Below the pieces are notes generated by a model, which was not told the origin of the DNA, searched no databases, and worked only from the letters and a program-made list of their open reading frames with translations. The position numbers were made by a program, and so were the translations under genes. From contig NZ_QQBI01000001.1 of the NCBI RefSeq assembly GCF_004302915.1, positions 62,001 through 126,000 of the forward strand: DNA of 64,000 nucleotides, read 5' to 3'. Source of the stretch: Komagataeibacter xylinus. GTDB lineage: Bacteria; Pseudomonadota; Alphaproteobacteria; Acetobacterales; Acetobacteraceae. This document shows positions 9,977 to 18,115 of this stretch, one piece after another; within the stretch, counting starts at the first letter, position 1, and each line of letters begins with the position of its first letter.

Positions 9977-10042
9977 GAAGCTTTTGAAAAAGCTTCAAAG
10001 AACGCCGCCTTTTTGAAAAAAGGCGGCACCCATGAACTTTTG
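9977..10042 (-). repeat. Palindromic intergenic element, copy 4
   Basis: On the + strand: GAAGCTTTTGAAAAAGCTTC, then CGCCGCCTTTTTGAAAAAAGGCGG, then CACCCATGAACTTTTG. The order is inverted relative to copies 3 and 8. It fills the space between the convergent AI-2E-type and HAD phosphatase genes, and its stem with an A/T-rich flank could terminate either. Confidence 0.8.
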
Positions 10043-10076
10043 TCTTTATCAGCGAGGTATTATCGCCCTGCGGCCA

Positions 10077-10661
10077 TCAGGCCTGCAGGGTATTCACGTC
10101 CACATGCGCCATGCCCGCGCGGGTGGCGGCCTGCATGCCCTCGCGACTGTCCTCGAACACGAGGCAGGTGGCAGGCTCCACCGTGAGGTGCCGCGCCGCA
10201 AGCAGGAACATATCCGGCGCGGGCTTGGGGTGGTTTACGTCATCAACGGTGATGATGACATCGAACAGCTTCTCAAGCCCGAGATGGCTCAGGCAGGCCG
10301 AGACAACCTGCCGCGATCCGTTCGAGGCCACCGCCATGGGCAGGCGGCCATGATAGGCGCGGGCGATATCGGTCACGACCGTGATCTCGCGCAGCACATG
10401 CAGCTTGCGGAGCATGCTGGCGCGTGCGTTCGAGATGATATCCTCGCGGTTCACCACCCGGCCAAGGCGCTGCTCGACAATATCGAGCACCATATGCTCG
10501 GACATGCCGCCATGGCCATGAAACCACTCCGGCGGCACGCCCTGGCCGATCGCATCCTCAAGGGCCGCAAGCCAGCCTTCACGGTACAGCGGCAGGCTGT
10601 CGACCAGCGTGCCGTCGCAATCAAAGATCAGGCCCTGCGTGCCCGCGCGGACAAGGCTCAT
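10077..10661 (-). CDS. HAD-superfamily phosphatase, beta-phosphoglucomutase-like
   Basis: Small haloacid-dehalogenase hydrolase (194 residues), probably acting on a phosphorylated sugar or similar small metabolite. Motif I is FDCDGTLVDS, with both Asp residues. A helical cap domain follows. Motif II is VASNGS, motif III the Lys in HPKPAPD, and motif IV VFEDSREG. The order and cap type fit the phosphoglycolate phosphatase / beta-PGM / YqaB group, but the substrate is not fixed by these motifs. Its start overlaps the stop of the membrane-anchored unknown by 4 bases (ATGA), so it is the last gene of the nucleotide-sugar operon and might dephosphorylate a sugar intermediate. Confidence 0.85.
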   Translation of the reverse strand: MSLVRAGTQGLIFDCDGTLVDSLPLYREGWLAALEDAIGQGVPPEWFHGHGGMSEHMVLDIVEQRLGRVVNREDIISNARASMLRKLHVLREITVVTDIARAYHGRLPMAVASNGSRQVVSACLSHLGLEKLFDVIITVDDVNHPKPAPDMFLLAARHLTVEPATCLVFEDSREGMQAATRAGMAHVDVNTLQA

Positions 10662-11143
10662 GGGAAAGCCGACCGGGCATAGTCATACTGGTTGACCAGA
10701 TCGCGCAGCGCGTCGAAATCCTTGTCCTTGTAGTGATGGAAGCGGATCACGGCGCCGGGGCGTTCCTCCACGAACACGGTGTTGTTCCAGTCAGCGGCGC
10801 TGATGCCGGTCCACAGCGTGATGCGGTAGGGCACGGCGGGGCCGCTGGGCTGCTTGCCATCGGGCGCCACCTGCATTTCCATCACCGCATCACCGCTTGA
10901 AGGCGGGGTCTGGCCCAGCGGCCCCCAGCCCTTGGTGTGCGACTGCAGCCAGTCATTGAGCGTCTTGACCTGTGCCGCCGTGAGCGTGCGCTCGCGCCGC
11001 ATCGGGCCGACCGCAATGGTGCCCGACTGCATGGTGGGGAAGCTCAGCGGCCGGAAATTGGGCATGGCCATGTACCACAACCCTGCTGCCGTGCCGATGG
11101 TGATGAACAGGAACCCGATCAGCAGGGCGGTTTCGCGTCTCAT
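10658..11143 (-). CDS. Membrane-anchored protein of unknown function
   Basis: I do not recognise a family. The 161-residue product starts MRRET, followed by one hydrophobic segment (about residues 6-27, LLIGFLFITIGTAAGLWYM), so it is probably an N-terminally anchored protein with a periplasmic domain. The soluble part contains LTAAQVKTLNDWLQSH, then a predicted beta-rich stretch (AVPYRITLW, TVFVEERPGAVIRFHHY). There is no lipobox and there are no Cys pairs. It lies 15 bases after the DegT aminotransferase and overlaps the HAD gene by 4 bases, so it is translated as part of the sugar operon. Confidence 0.75.
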   Translation of the reverse strand: MRRETALLIGFLFITIGTAAGLWYMAMPNFRPLSFPTMQSGTIAVGPMRRERTLTAAQVKTLNDWLQSHTKGWGPLGQTPPSSGDAVMEMQVAPDGKQPSGPAVPYRITLWTGISAADWNNTVFVEERPGAVIRFHHYKDKDFDALRDLVNQYDYARSAFP

Positions 11144-11158
11144 TGGCGTATGGTCTCC

Positions 11159-12295
11159 TTATGCACACACAGCCGCGATAACCCGGGCCACGTCATTGTC
11201 CGACAGTTCCGGATGTAGCGGAAGCGCCATGATCCGGCGCGAAAGATCTTCGGCCACCGGCAGCGATGCGCCATCATGGCAGGCCTCATAGGCCGGCTGG
11301 CGGTGCAGCGGCCGGGGGTAATAGATGGCCGAGGCCACGCCACGGGCCTTGAGCTTCTCCTGCATGGCGGCGCGATCGGCCTCGCCTGTGGTCAGCACGG
11401 AATAGATCGCCCAGGAGGACTCACCATCTGCCACGCGGGCGGGCGGCACCAGATGGCCCGCAATGCCCTTGTCATACGCGCTGGCAATGGCGCGCCTGCG
11501 GGCAAGCTCGGCATCGAAACGGTCCATCTTGGCCAGGATGATGGCGGCCTGCAGCGTGTCCAGCCGCGCATTCATGCCCGTGCGCAGCACCTCGTAGCGG
11601 GTCTTGCCCTCGCCATGGGTGCGCAGCGAGCGGTAGAGCTCGGCGCGTTCGGGGTCATCGGTCAGGATCGCACCCGCATCGCCATACGCGCCCAGCGGCT
11701 TGGAGGGGAAGAAGGACAGCGTGGTCGCCACCCCCTCGCGTCCCAGCCTGCGGCCCGACAGGCTCGCGCCATAGGCCTGCGCGCAGTCCGCCATGAGGAA
11801 CAGGTCCTCCGCCGCCGCGATGGCGCGCAGTTCGGGCCACGGCGCGGGCTGGCCAAACAGGTCCACCCCGATCAGCGCGCGCGGGCGCAGGCGACCGGCC
11901 CTGCGCACGTCGGCAATGCGCTGGCGCAGGTTTTCAGGGTCGATCTGGAAAGTATGGGGGTCCACATCCACAAAGACCGGGGTGGCGCCAAGCACCAGCG
12001 GCACCTCCGCCGTGGCGGTGTAGGTGAAGGCGGGCAGGAACACGGCATCGCCTTCACCGATTCCTTCGGCCATCAGCACCACCTGGATGGCGTCCGTGCC
12101 CGATGATACGCCCACGCATTCCCCTGCCCCCACATAGCTGGCCAGCCGGGATTCAAGCTCGGCCACTTCGGGGCCCATGACGAAGCGGCAGTGCCGCATC
12201 ACCGCATCGACACGCTCGCGCAGTGCATCGGCAATGGCGGCCTGCTGTCTGGGCAGGTCAAGAAAACCTATGGGCGCCTGCGCCGGAGCGTTCAT
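11159..12295 (-). CDS. DegT/DnrJ/EryC1/StrS-type nucleotide-sugar aminotransferase
   Basis: PLP-dependent aminotransferase that installs an amino group on a keto-sugar nucleotide, typically at C3 or C4. The 378-residue protein shows GVSSGTDAI (phosphate binding), PAFTYTATAEV, the Asp of LMADCAQAYGA and the PLP-lysine loop LSFFPSKPLGAYGDAG, in family order. Near the C-terminus is the YYPRPLHRQPAY block common to sugar aminotransferases. It overlaps the upstream dehydratase stop by 4 bases, so the two enzymes probably act in sequence: dehydration to a 4-keto-6-deoxy sugar, then amination. The exact product (for example a 4-amino-4,6-dideoxy-HexNAc) is inference. Confidence 0.93.
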   Translation of the reverse strand: MNAPAQAPIGFLDLPRQQAAIADALRERVDAVMRHCRFVMGPEVAELESRLASYVGAGECVGVSSGTDAIQVVLMAEGIGEGDAVFLPAFTYTATAEVPLVLGATPVFVDVDPHTFQIDPENLRQRIADVRRAGRLRPRALIGVDLFGQPAPWPELRAIAAAEDLFLMADCAQAYGASLSGRRLGREGVATTLSFFPSKPLGAYGDAGAILTDDPERAELYRSLRTHGEGKTRYEVLRTGMNARLDTLQAAIILAKMDRFDAELARRRAIASAYDKGIAGHLVPPARVADGESSWAIYSVLTTGEADRAAMQEKLKARGVASAIYYPRPLHRQPAYEACHDGASLPVAEDLSRRIMALPLHPELSDNDVARVIAAVCA

Positions 12296-14259
12296 GATGC
12301 ATTCCTTTCCACATCGGCCTGCCCCGCCGGAACCTGTGTAACCATGCCGTGCGGGTTATGGACAAATTCGGGTACGAGCTGGCCTGCCAGTTCCAGCGCC
12401 CGCGCGCTGTCACCCTGACGACATGCCACTGTCAGTGCATCCATGATATTGACGACCTGCGCAAGGTCCACCGTACGCGGCGTTGCCATCCGCAAACCGG
12501 GACAGCCGGTGGGTTGCAGGATTTCCTGGCTGTGAAACAGGTCCTCGGCCAGCTTTTCGCCCGGTCGCAGCCCGGTAAAGCGGATCTGCACGTCATGCCC
12601 CGGCCGCAGCCCCGCCAGCACGATCATCTGCCGCGCCAGTTCCATGATGCGCACCGGCGTGCCCATGTCGAGCACGAACACCCCGCCCCGGCGCAGCAGG
12701 GCGGCGGCAAGTTCATCTTCCTGCGCGCCGGTGCCGCAGGCGCTGGCCTGCAGCACCAGCCCCACGGCCTCCGACACGGTCATGAAATAGCGCCGCATGC
12801 GCGGGTCGGTCACCGTAAGCGGGCCACCGCGCTCAAGCTGGTGCTGGAACAGCGGAATGACCGAGCCGGTCGAACCCATCACATTGCCAAAGCGCACGGT
12901 CACGCAGCGCATGGCATCAGGCCCGCCCACGCGCCGGGCGCGGGCATCAAGGGCCTGGCAGTACATCTCCGCAATGCGCTTTGAAACACCCATGACACTG
13001 GCGGGATTGACCGCCTTGTCGGTCGAGATGAGCACCATGGCCCTCACCCCGTGGCGGCTGGCCGCATCGGCTACGATGCGGGTGCCGGTCACGTTGGTCA
13101 GCAGTCCCTCGCACGGGTTGGCCTCCACCATGGGCACCTGCTTGAGCGCGGCTGCGTGAAACACCAGCTCGGGGCGATAGCGGGCAAAGACGCGCTCGAT
13201 GCGCGCGGAATCGCGTATGTCGGCCAGCACCAGGTGGCGCCTGAGCGCGGGCGCCGTCGCTTCAAGGTCGATATCCACCTGCCATAGCGGGAACTCGCCC
13301 ATATCGAGCAGGATCAGTTCCGCGGGGCCATGGCGGGCGATCTGGCGCACCAGTTCCGCCCCGATCGAGCCCCCTGCCCCCGTTACCAGCACCCGCCGCC
13401 CGCGTAGCATGCTCGCCAGCCCCTGTTCATCAGGCGCCACGGGCTGGCGGGGCAGCAGGTCAGCCAGCCTGACGGGGTGCAGTGGCGCGCGCGCGGTGCC
13501 TGTCAGGGCGGACAGGTCGGGCATGCAGCGCACCGGGGTGCCGCTTTCATGCGCCATGCGCAGAACGGTGGCAAGCCGCCTGCCACGGCAGTGCGGGTCG
13601 GCCACCACCACCATCCAGTCCTCATCCGCCCCCAATGCCGACAGAATGGCCCGCAGGTCGCCCACCTGCCCCAGCACCGGCAGGCCGCCCGGCCTGCGCC
13701 CGGGGCGGCGCTGGCGGCCTTCAAGCACCAGCCCCGCAACCCGGCGGCCCATATGCGGCACCAGCGCCAGGAAGCGGCTGGCATCTTCCCCATCGCCCAG
13801 CACGATCACGCGCTGCTGGCCGCCAGGCCCGCGCAGGCCCTGCCGCCAGTACTGGTATGCGCCCCGCACGCCCGCCAGCAGCACGAATGCCGCCATGGCG
13901 TAAACCATGCCAAATGCCGGGGCGGGTGCCCCCAGCAGGGCCACAGCCCCCAGCACCAGCCCGCCCGCCAGCGCGCAGGCCCCGCCCAGCCGCCAGAAAT
14001 CGGACCGCCCGGCAAAGCGCCAGTGCTGCTGGAAGATGCGGAACGGCCACCCCGCCACGCCAAGCCCCGCCATGCCCAGCACCTGCACGCCCCCGGGCCA
14101 CGCGCCGCCAGACATTGGGGCCGGATAACCGCACGCCCAGCCCGCGAGGCTTGCCGCCAGCCCCCCCAGGACCGTATCAAGCATGCAGTTCAGCGCGATG
14201 GTCCGTGTCATGCGCAGGCACTCGGCCAGGGAGTGAGCGCTGGAGGATAGCGTTGCCAT
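12292..14259 (-). CDS. Polytopic nucleotide-sugar 4,6-dehydratase, PglF/CapD/FlaA1 family
   Basis: Membrane-bound extended short-chain dehydrogenase. Family members convert UDP-HexNAc to the 4-keto-6-deoxy sugar. The 655-residue protein has about four N-terminal hydrophobic segments (residues 20-135), a nucleotide-binding-like domain in the middle (VIVLGDGEDASR) and the catalytic Rossmann domain: GAGGSIGAELVRQIA for NAD, then STDKAVNPASVMGVSKR in place of the classical YxxxK region, and later PGEKLAEDLF. Those are hallmarks of the PglF/WbpM group. It is the first gene of a leftward four-gene operon and is divergent from the sugar-phosphate transferase, 67 bases away. Confidence 0.92.
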   Translation of the reverse strand: MATLSSSAHSLAECLRMTRTIALNCMLDTVLGGLAASLAGWACGYPAPMSGGAWPGGVQVLGMAGLGVAGWPFRIFQQHWRFAGRSDFWRLGGACALAGGLVLGAVALLGAPAPAFGMVYAMAAFVLLAGVRGAYQYWRQGLRGPGGQQRVIVLGDGEDASRFLALVPHMGRRVAGLVLEGRQRRPGRRPGGLPVLGQVGDLRAILSALGADEDWMVVVADPHCRGRRLATVLRMAHESGTPVRCMPDLSALTGTARAPLHPVRLADLLPRQPVAPDEQGLASMLRGRRVLVTGAGGSIGAELVRQIARHGPAELILLDMGEFPLWQVDIDLEATAPALRRHLVLADIRDSARIERVFARYRPELVFHAAALKQVPMVEANPCEGLLTNVTGTRIVADAASRHGVRAMVLISTDKAVNPASVMGVSKRIAEMYCQALDARARRVGGPDAMRCVTVRFGNVMGSTGSVIPLFQHQLERGGPLTVTDPRMRRYFMTVSEAVGLVLQASACGTGAQEDELAAALLRRGGVFVLDMGTPVRIMELARQMIVLAGLRPGHDVQIRFTGLRPGEKLAEDLFHSQEILQPTGCPGLRMATPRTVDLAQVVNIMDALTVACRQGDSARALELAGQLVPEFVHNPHGMVTQVPAGQADVERNAS

Positions 14260-14326
14260 TACCCCTCCCTATAGCCGAGCCAGCGGGGGAGCAGGAAGGA
14301 GAGATCATGCCCCGGACCCCGCTTTC

Positions 14327-15367
14327 ATGACCTTCGTGCATGCCGATCATGGCGCGGGCCTGCTTTTCGTGCTGCTACTTGGCGCAGGCGCGGTCATGGC
14401 CGCCCTCCTGTCGCGCCGGGTCATCGGGCTGCGCATACTGGACTACCCCACCGGGCGCAGCGCCCACGCCCGGCCCGTGCCCAAGGGCGGCGGGCTTGCC
14501 ATTCTGGCCGTGTTCGTGACCGGCGTGCCGCTGGCGCAGATGCTCTGGCACCATGCCCCCACCCTTGCCGACAAGACCCTGCTGGCCGCCACCGCCTGGC
14601 TGGGCCTGTTTTCATGGCGCGATGACATGCACCCCATGCCCGCGCTGTGGAAGCTGGGCGCGCAGGTGCTGGCGGCCCTGCTGGTGGCCTGGGGCAGCCT
14701 GGGCGTGCTGCCGCATGATGGTGCGACATGGGGCGCGTTGCTGGCGCGCGGGCTGTGGCTGGTCGTGCTGTGCAACGCCATCAACTTCATGGACGGGCTG
14801 GACGGGCTGGCCGCGGGCTGCACCCTGCTGGCCTGCATGGCCACCGCCCTGCTGTGCCTGCATGTTCATGCAGGGGTGGAGACATGGGGCACGGCGCTGG
14901 TCATGGCTGTTGGCATTGCCGGTTTCCTGCCCTTCAATTTTCCCCGGGCGCGGCTGTTCATGGGCGATGTGGGCAGTCAGTGCTGCGGGCTGGTGCTGGG
15001 CGCGCTGGGGCTGCACATGGCCGACCTGCCGCCGCTGGCGCATGGCTGGGCGCTCATGCCGCTCATGCTGTCGGGCCTGCTGGCCGATGTGGGGGTAACG
15101 CTCCTGCGCCGCGCCGTGCTGCGCCGCCCGCTGCTGCAGGCGCACCGGGAGCATTTCTACCAGATGGCGCATCGCGGCGGCATGACGCCCCTCGCGGTTA
15201 CGCTGCTGGCCTGGGGGGCCACGCTATGCGGCGCGGGGGCGGCATGCGCGCTGGCAGGCGGCCTGATCGGCCTGCCAGCCGCGGCGGGCGGGCTGCTGGC
15301 GCTGCAACTGGCATGGGGCGTGGCGGTGATCGGGCGCGTACGCCACGCGCCGGGCGTGCGGTGGTAG
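14327..15367 (+). CDS. Polyprenyl-phosphate sugar-1-phosphate transferase, WecA/WbpL (MraY-like) family
   Basis: Integral membrane glycosyltransferase (family 4) that transfers a HexNAc-1-phosphate from a UDP sugar to undecaprenyl phosphate, starting assembly of O-antigen or another surface glycan. The 346-residue product has about ten hydrophobic segments and the diagnostic cytoplasmic loops: HARPVPKGGGLA, the Asp-containing NAINFMDGLDGLAAG, the catalytic LFMGDVGSQ and the basic substrate loop HREHFYQ. The divergent operon supplies a dehydratase and an aminotransferase, suggesting that an amino-deoxy-HexNAc is the first sugar, as with WbpL; this is inference. Start ATG 14327 lacks a strong ribosome site. 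Confidence 0.9.
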   Translation: MTFVHADHGAGLLFVLLLGAGAVMAALLSRRVIGLRILDYPTGRSAHARPVPKGGGLAILAVFVTGVPLAQMLWHHAPTLADKTLLAATAWLGLFSWRDDMHPMPALWKLGAQVLAALLVAWGSLGVLPHDGATWGALLARGLWLVVLCNAINFMDGLDGLAAGCTLLACMATALLCLHVHAGVETWGTALVMAVGIAGFLPFNFPRARLFMGDVGSQCCGLVLGALGLHMADLPPLAHGWALMPLMLSGLLADVGVTLLRRAVLRRPLLQAHREHFYQMAHRGGMTPLAVTLLAWGATLCGAGAACALAGGLIGLPAAAGGLLALQLAWGVAVIGRVRHAPGVRW

Positions 15368-15375
15368 AAACGAAA

Positions 15376-15407
15376 CAGGGGGAATGGCCCTGCGACCATC
15401 CCCCCTG
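15376..15407. terminator. Hairpin between convergent genes
   Basis: Arms CAGGGGGAATGG and CCATCCCCCCTG pair around an 8-base loop 8 bases after the glycosyltransferase stop. No clear T run follows on either side, so termination activity is plausible but unproven. Confidence 0.5.
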
Positions 15408-15430
15408 CCGATCGTGACAGATAACGGACC

Positions 15431-15889
15431 TTACTTGTGGGTAAAGGTAATCTTCATGCCCTGGGCGGCTGCGGCAAGGCGACCGCCGGAACTGGAGGTA
15501 TCGAGCCGGATGCGCACGCCTGCGGGGTTGTTGAGCAGGACCGCGCCAATGCCGGTGCCTGCTGTCACATCACCGTTGACGGCGGCGTAACTGCCCTCGA
15601 AATCCTTGACCGAATGCAGGTTATAGACCGTGCCGCTGCCCTTGATGTTGGCATAGCCCACGGCCGCGAGCGACCCGCCCTCGATCTTGAAGCGGTAGGT
15701 ATGGTGCCCATACACCAGCTTGCCCGTGCCCCATGTATGCCCCACGCCGATATCGAGCGACTTGAACTTCATGGTGACGGTGCCCGAGGGCGTGCCGAGC
15801 GAGGATTCCTCGGCCATGGCCGCGCATGGCAGGCTGGCAAGGGGCGCCACGGCGATGGCGAGGGCAAGCAGACGTCGAGAGATATGCAT
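15431..15889 (-). CDS. Secreted protein of unknown function
   Basis: I cannot assign a family with confidence. The 152-residue protein has a clear Sec signal peptide (MHISRRLLALAIAV... ending CAAMA, about residue 25). The mature part is small, glycine- and alanine-rich and likely beta-structured (TVTMKFKSLDIGVGHTWG, GHHTYRFKIEGGS, VTAGTGIGAVLLN), ending in a basic ITFTHK. ATG 15889 is chosen because the signal peptide starts there; AAGG lies about 10 bases upstream. The frame is open for ten more codons. A MarR regulator lies 50 bases upstream on the same strand and may be cotranscribed. Confidence 0.75.
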   Translation of the reverse strand: MHISRRLLALAIAVAPLASLPCAAMAEESSLGTPSGTVTMKFKSLDIGVGHTWGTGKLVYGHHTYRFKIEGGSLAAVGYANIKGSGTVYNLHSVKDFEGSYAAVNGDVTAGTGIGAVLLNNPAGVRIRLDTSSSGGRLAAAAQGMKITFTHK

Positions 15890-15939
15890 GGAGTGGAAAC
15901 CTTCCGTCCCGGAACGCACGAAGAGAACCTGCTGCTAAC

Positions 15940-16371
15940 TCAGCTCGCGCGGCGAAGTTCCTCGGTGCGGCGCGCACGGGGCGCCTTGCGCACGGGGGCG
16001 GCAACCTTTTCTTGGGCTGCGGCGGATGTTTCGTTCACGATTGTGCGCAGGTCGCGCAGGAAGCCGTTGCCCTGCGGGGTGTGCGTGATCAGCACCGAGC
16101 GGCGGTCCATCGGGTCGGCCGTGCGGCGGGCGAGGCGCAGGTCCTCGAGCCGGTCGAGCGCGCGGGTGATCGCGGGCTTGGACACGTTCAGCTCGGCGGC
16201 GAGGCCACGCACGGTATGGGCGCTGTCGCTGAGGTAGCAGGTCAGGAACACGGCCAGCTGGCGCGCTGAAAGGTCAGGCCCGTCGCGGCGAACCATTGCA
16301 ACAACGGTATCGCGCAGGGAGTGCGTCATCCGGTCCGCATGAGCCTGATTGGGCTGTGATGACTTGGCCAT
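15940..16371 (-). CDS. MarR family transcriptional regulator
   Basis: Dimeric winged-helix regulator (143 residues). The recognition region AAELNVSKPAITRALDRLE (about residues 59-77) and the wing RRTADPMDRRSVLITHTPQG fit MarR proteins. The C-terminus is basic (PVRKAPRARRTEELRR), which is unusual and may add DNA contacts. The upstream 150 bases, shared with no divergent gene, are AT-rich with TATATAATTGGCATTTACGGCATATATAAG, a possible autoregulatory site. The neighbouring secreted protein is the only obvious nearby target. The ligand is unknown. Confidence 0.9.
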   Translation of the reverse strand: MAKSSQPNQAHADRMTHSLRDTVVAMVRRDGPDLSARQLAVFLTCYLSDSAHTVRGLAAELNVSKPAITRALDRLEDLRLARRTADPMDRRSVLITHTPQGNGFLRDLRTIVNETSAAAQEKVAAPVRKAPRARRTEELRRAS

Positions 16372-16519
16372 CGGTTAAAATCCTCTGTCATGATGCCGTG
16401 CCGGCCAACGGGCCTGTACGCCGTGGAATCGGACCGGCACGAGATGGTCTCTTTTGGTGGTGCCTATATAATTGGCATTTACGGCATATATAAGTCGCAC
16501 CTGGCAAATTAGTTCGATT

Positions 16520-17974
16520 TCATAATTGTTTCTTTAATGTCGCGTTCGTTTCGTCAAGATTAAATATTTTTAATATCCCTGCGTAAGCTGCTCTTAAACC
16601 AAGACTTTCTCCGCCTTCCGGGCGGCCGGGGCGGTCGGAATCGTTCCATCCATAGGTATCGATATGAACCCAGCGCACATCAGTTTTGACAAAATTCTCT
16701 AAGAAAAGCGCCGCCGTAATCGCCCCTGCCATCGGTTTGGATGAAATATTGTTCAGGTCTGCCACCGGACTGCGCAGCCATTTGCGGTAGCCCGGCCATA
16801 GCGGCAGGCGCCACAGCGGGTCGCCGCAGGCCCACCCCGCCCCCTCCAGCGCAAGGGCGGCCTCATCGCTGTTGCTGAACAGCGCGGGCATGTCGGGGCC
16901 AAGTGCCACGCGGGCGGCCCCGGTCAGGGTTGCGGCATCGACCAGCAGGGCGGGATCGTGCTCGCACGCGGCATGCAGCAGGTCGCACAGCACCAGCCTG
17001 CCCTCGGCATCGGTATTGCCAATCTCCACCGTCAGCCCCGCGCGCGTGCGCACCACGTCGGATGGGCGCATGGCGCGGCCTGACACGCTGTTCTCCACAC
17101 AGCCCAGCCGCAGTTCCAGCCGCACCGGCAGGTCGCGCAGCACCACCAGCCGCGCCAGCGCCAGCATGATGGCAGCGCCCCCCATGTCCTTTTTCATCCG
17201 CAGCATGGATGAGGGCGGCTTGAGGTCGTAGCCGCCGGTATCAAAACACACACCCTTGCCCACCAGCGATACAAGCGGCGCATCCTCGGGCGCGGTGCTG
17301 CCGCTCCAGCGCGCCACCACCACGCAGGGCGCGCGCTCCGAGCCCATGCCCACGTGGAACACGGTGGGGAAATCCTGCTCCAGCCGCGCGCCGCGAATGA
17401 CCGACACCTCCGCGCCAAGCGGCTCGAGCGCCACCTGTGCCGCGCGCGCCAAATCATCGGGGCCCATCAGGTTGGGGGGCGTGTTGATGAGCGAGCGCGC
17501 CAGGTTGATGCACTGCGCCACCGGCCCTGCCGCCAGCCCTGCCGCATCAACCACCAGCCGTGCCCGTGGTGGCTTGGGGCCGCTGTCGCGCCCGAAGGCG
17601 GGCATGCGATAGGCACCAAGGCAGAAGCCAAGGGCCATGTCGGCTGCAGCAATATCCTGCGGCGCGCTGATGCGCCACAGGCCGCTTGGCAGCGAGTCGG
17701 GCAGCACGCCGAACACGAACGGGTCGGCCCCATCCGCCGCCTCCGGCACGCCCAGCACGGCGGTGGCGATGTTGCCATCCGCATCGGGCAGGCCCTGCAC
17801 CTGCCCGTAACGGGCCACAAAACCGGCCTGGAGCGCAAAACGCGCCGCCTTCTCGCCCACCAGCGCCTCAAGCCCCCCCAGGCCCGAGGGGCGGATGGCG
17901 TGCACCACGCCTACGGGTTCATGGCCCACGTCGTTCCGGGCGACCAGGCAGTCGGGTTGTTGCGGCATGTTCAT
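16520..17974 (-). CDS. Leucyl aminopeptidase family (M17) metallopeptidase
   Basis: Cytosolic di-metal aminopeptidase removing N-terminal residues from peptides. The 484-residue protein contains the catalytic-domain blocks of M17: LINTPPNLM, KGVCFDTGGYDLKP (metal-binding Lys and Asp), MKKDMGGAA and the signature NTDAEGRLVLCDLL. The usual KGITFDSGG has diverged to KGVCFDTGG but the ligand residues are kept. It is closer to the PepB-like or 'leucyl aminopeptidase family' branch than to PepA. ATG 17974 has GAGGA at 5-base spacing; ATG 17995 would add seven residues. It is divergent from the Suv3-like helicase. Confidence 0.92.
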   Translation of the reverse strand: MNMPQQPDCLVARNDVGHEPVGVVHAIRPSGLGGLEALVGEKAARFALQAGFVARYGQVQGLPDADGNIATAVLGVPEAADGADPFVFGVLPDSLPSGLWRISAPQDIAAADMALGFCLGAYRMPAFGRDSGPKPPRARLVVDAAGLAAGPVAQCINLARSLINTPPNLMGPDDLARAAQVALEPLGAEVSVIRGARLEQDFPTVFHVGMGSERAPCVVVARWSGSTAPEDAPLVSLVGKGVCFDTGGYDLKPPSSMLRMKKDMGGAAIMLALARLVVLRDLPVRLELRLGCVENSVSGRAMRPSDVVRTRAGLTVEIGNTDAEGRLVLCDLLHAACEHDPALLVDAATLTGAARVALGPDMPALFSNSDEAALALEGAGWACGDPLWRLPLWPGYRKWLRSPVADLNNISSKPMAGAITAALFLENFVKTDVRWVHIDTYGWNDSDRPGRPEGGESLGLRAAYAGILKIFNLDETNATLKKQL

Positions 17975-18115
17975 GGCATTCCTCGGCTGTGTCATCTTCT
18001 GTTGCCCGCAAGGGTGCGTCCGCCATCGCGCCAACGCAACACCCTGTGGCGCGGTCCTGGGCACACGCATGTGGTTTTGCTTGCATTTCCGTCCACTTGG
18101 CCGGAGCATACCGCC

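Noticed and set aside
16460..16500. Possible MarR operator
   Set aside because: The repeats are suggestive (GGCAT and TATATA twice) but I could not define a convincing inverted repeat, so it is mentioned only with the gene.
17354..18115. N-terminal extension of the RNA helicase frame
   Set aside because: It is antisense to the M17 aminopeptidase, has no helicase similarity, and ATG 18116 has a proper ribosome site directly ahead of the Walker motif region.
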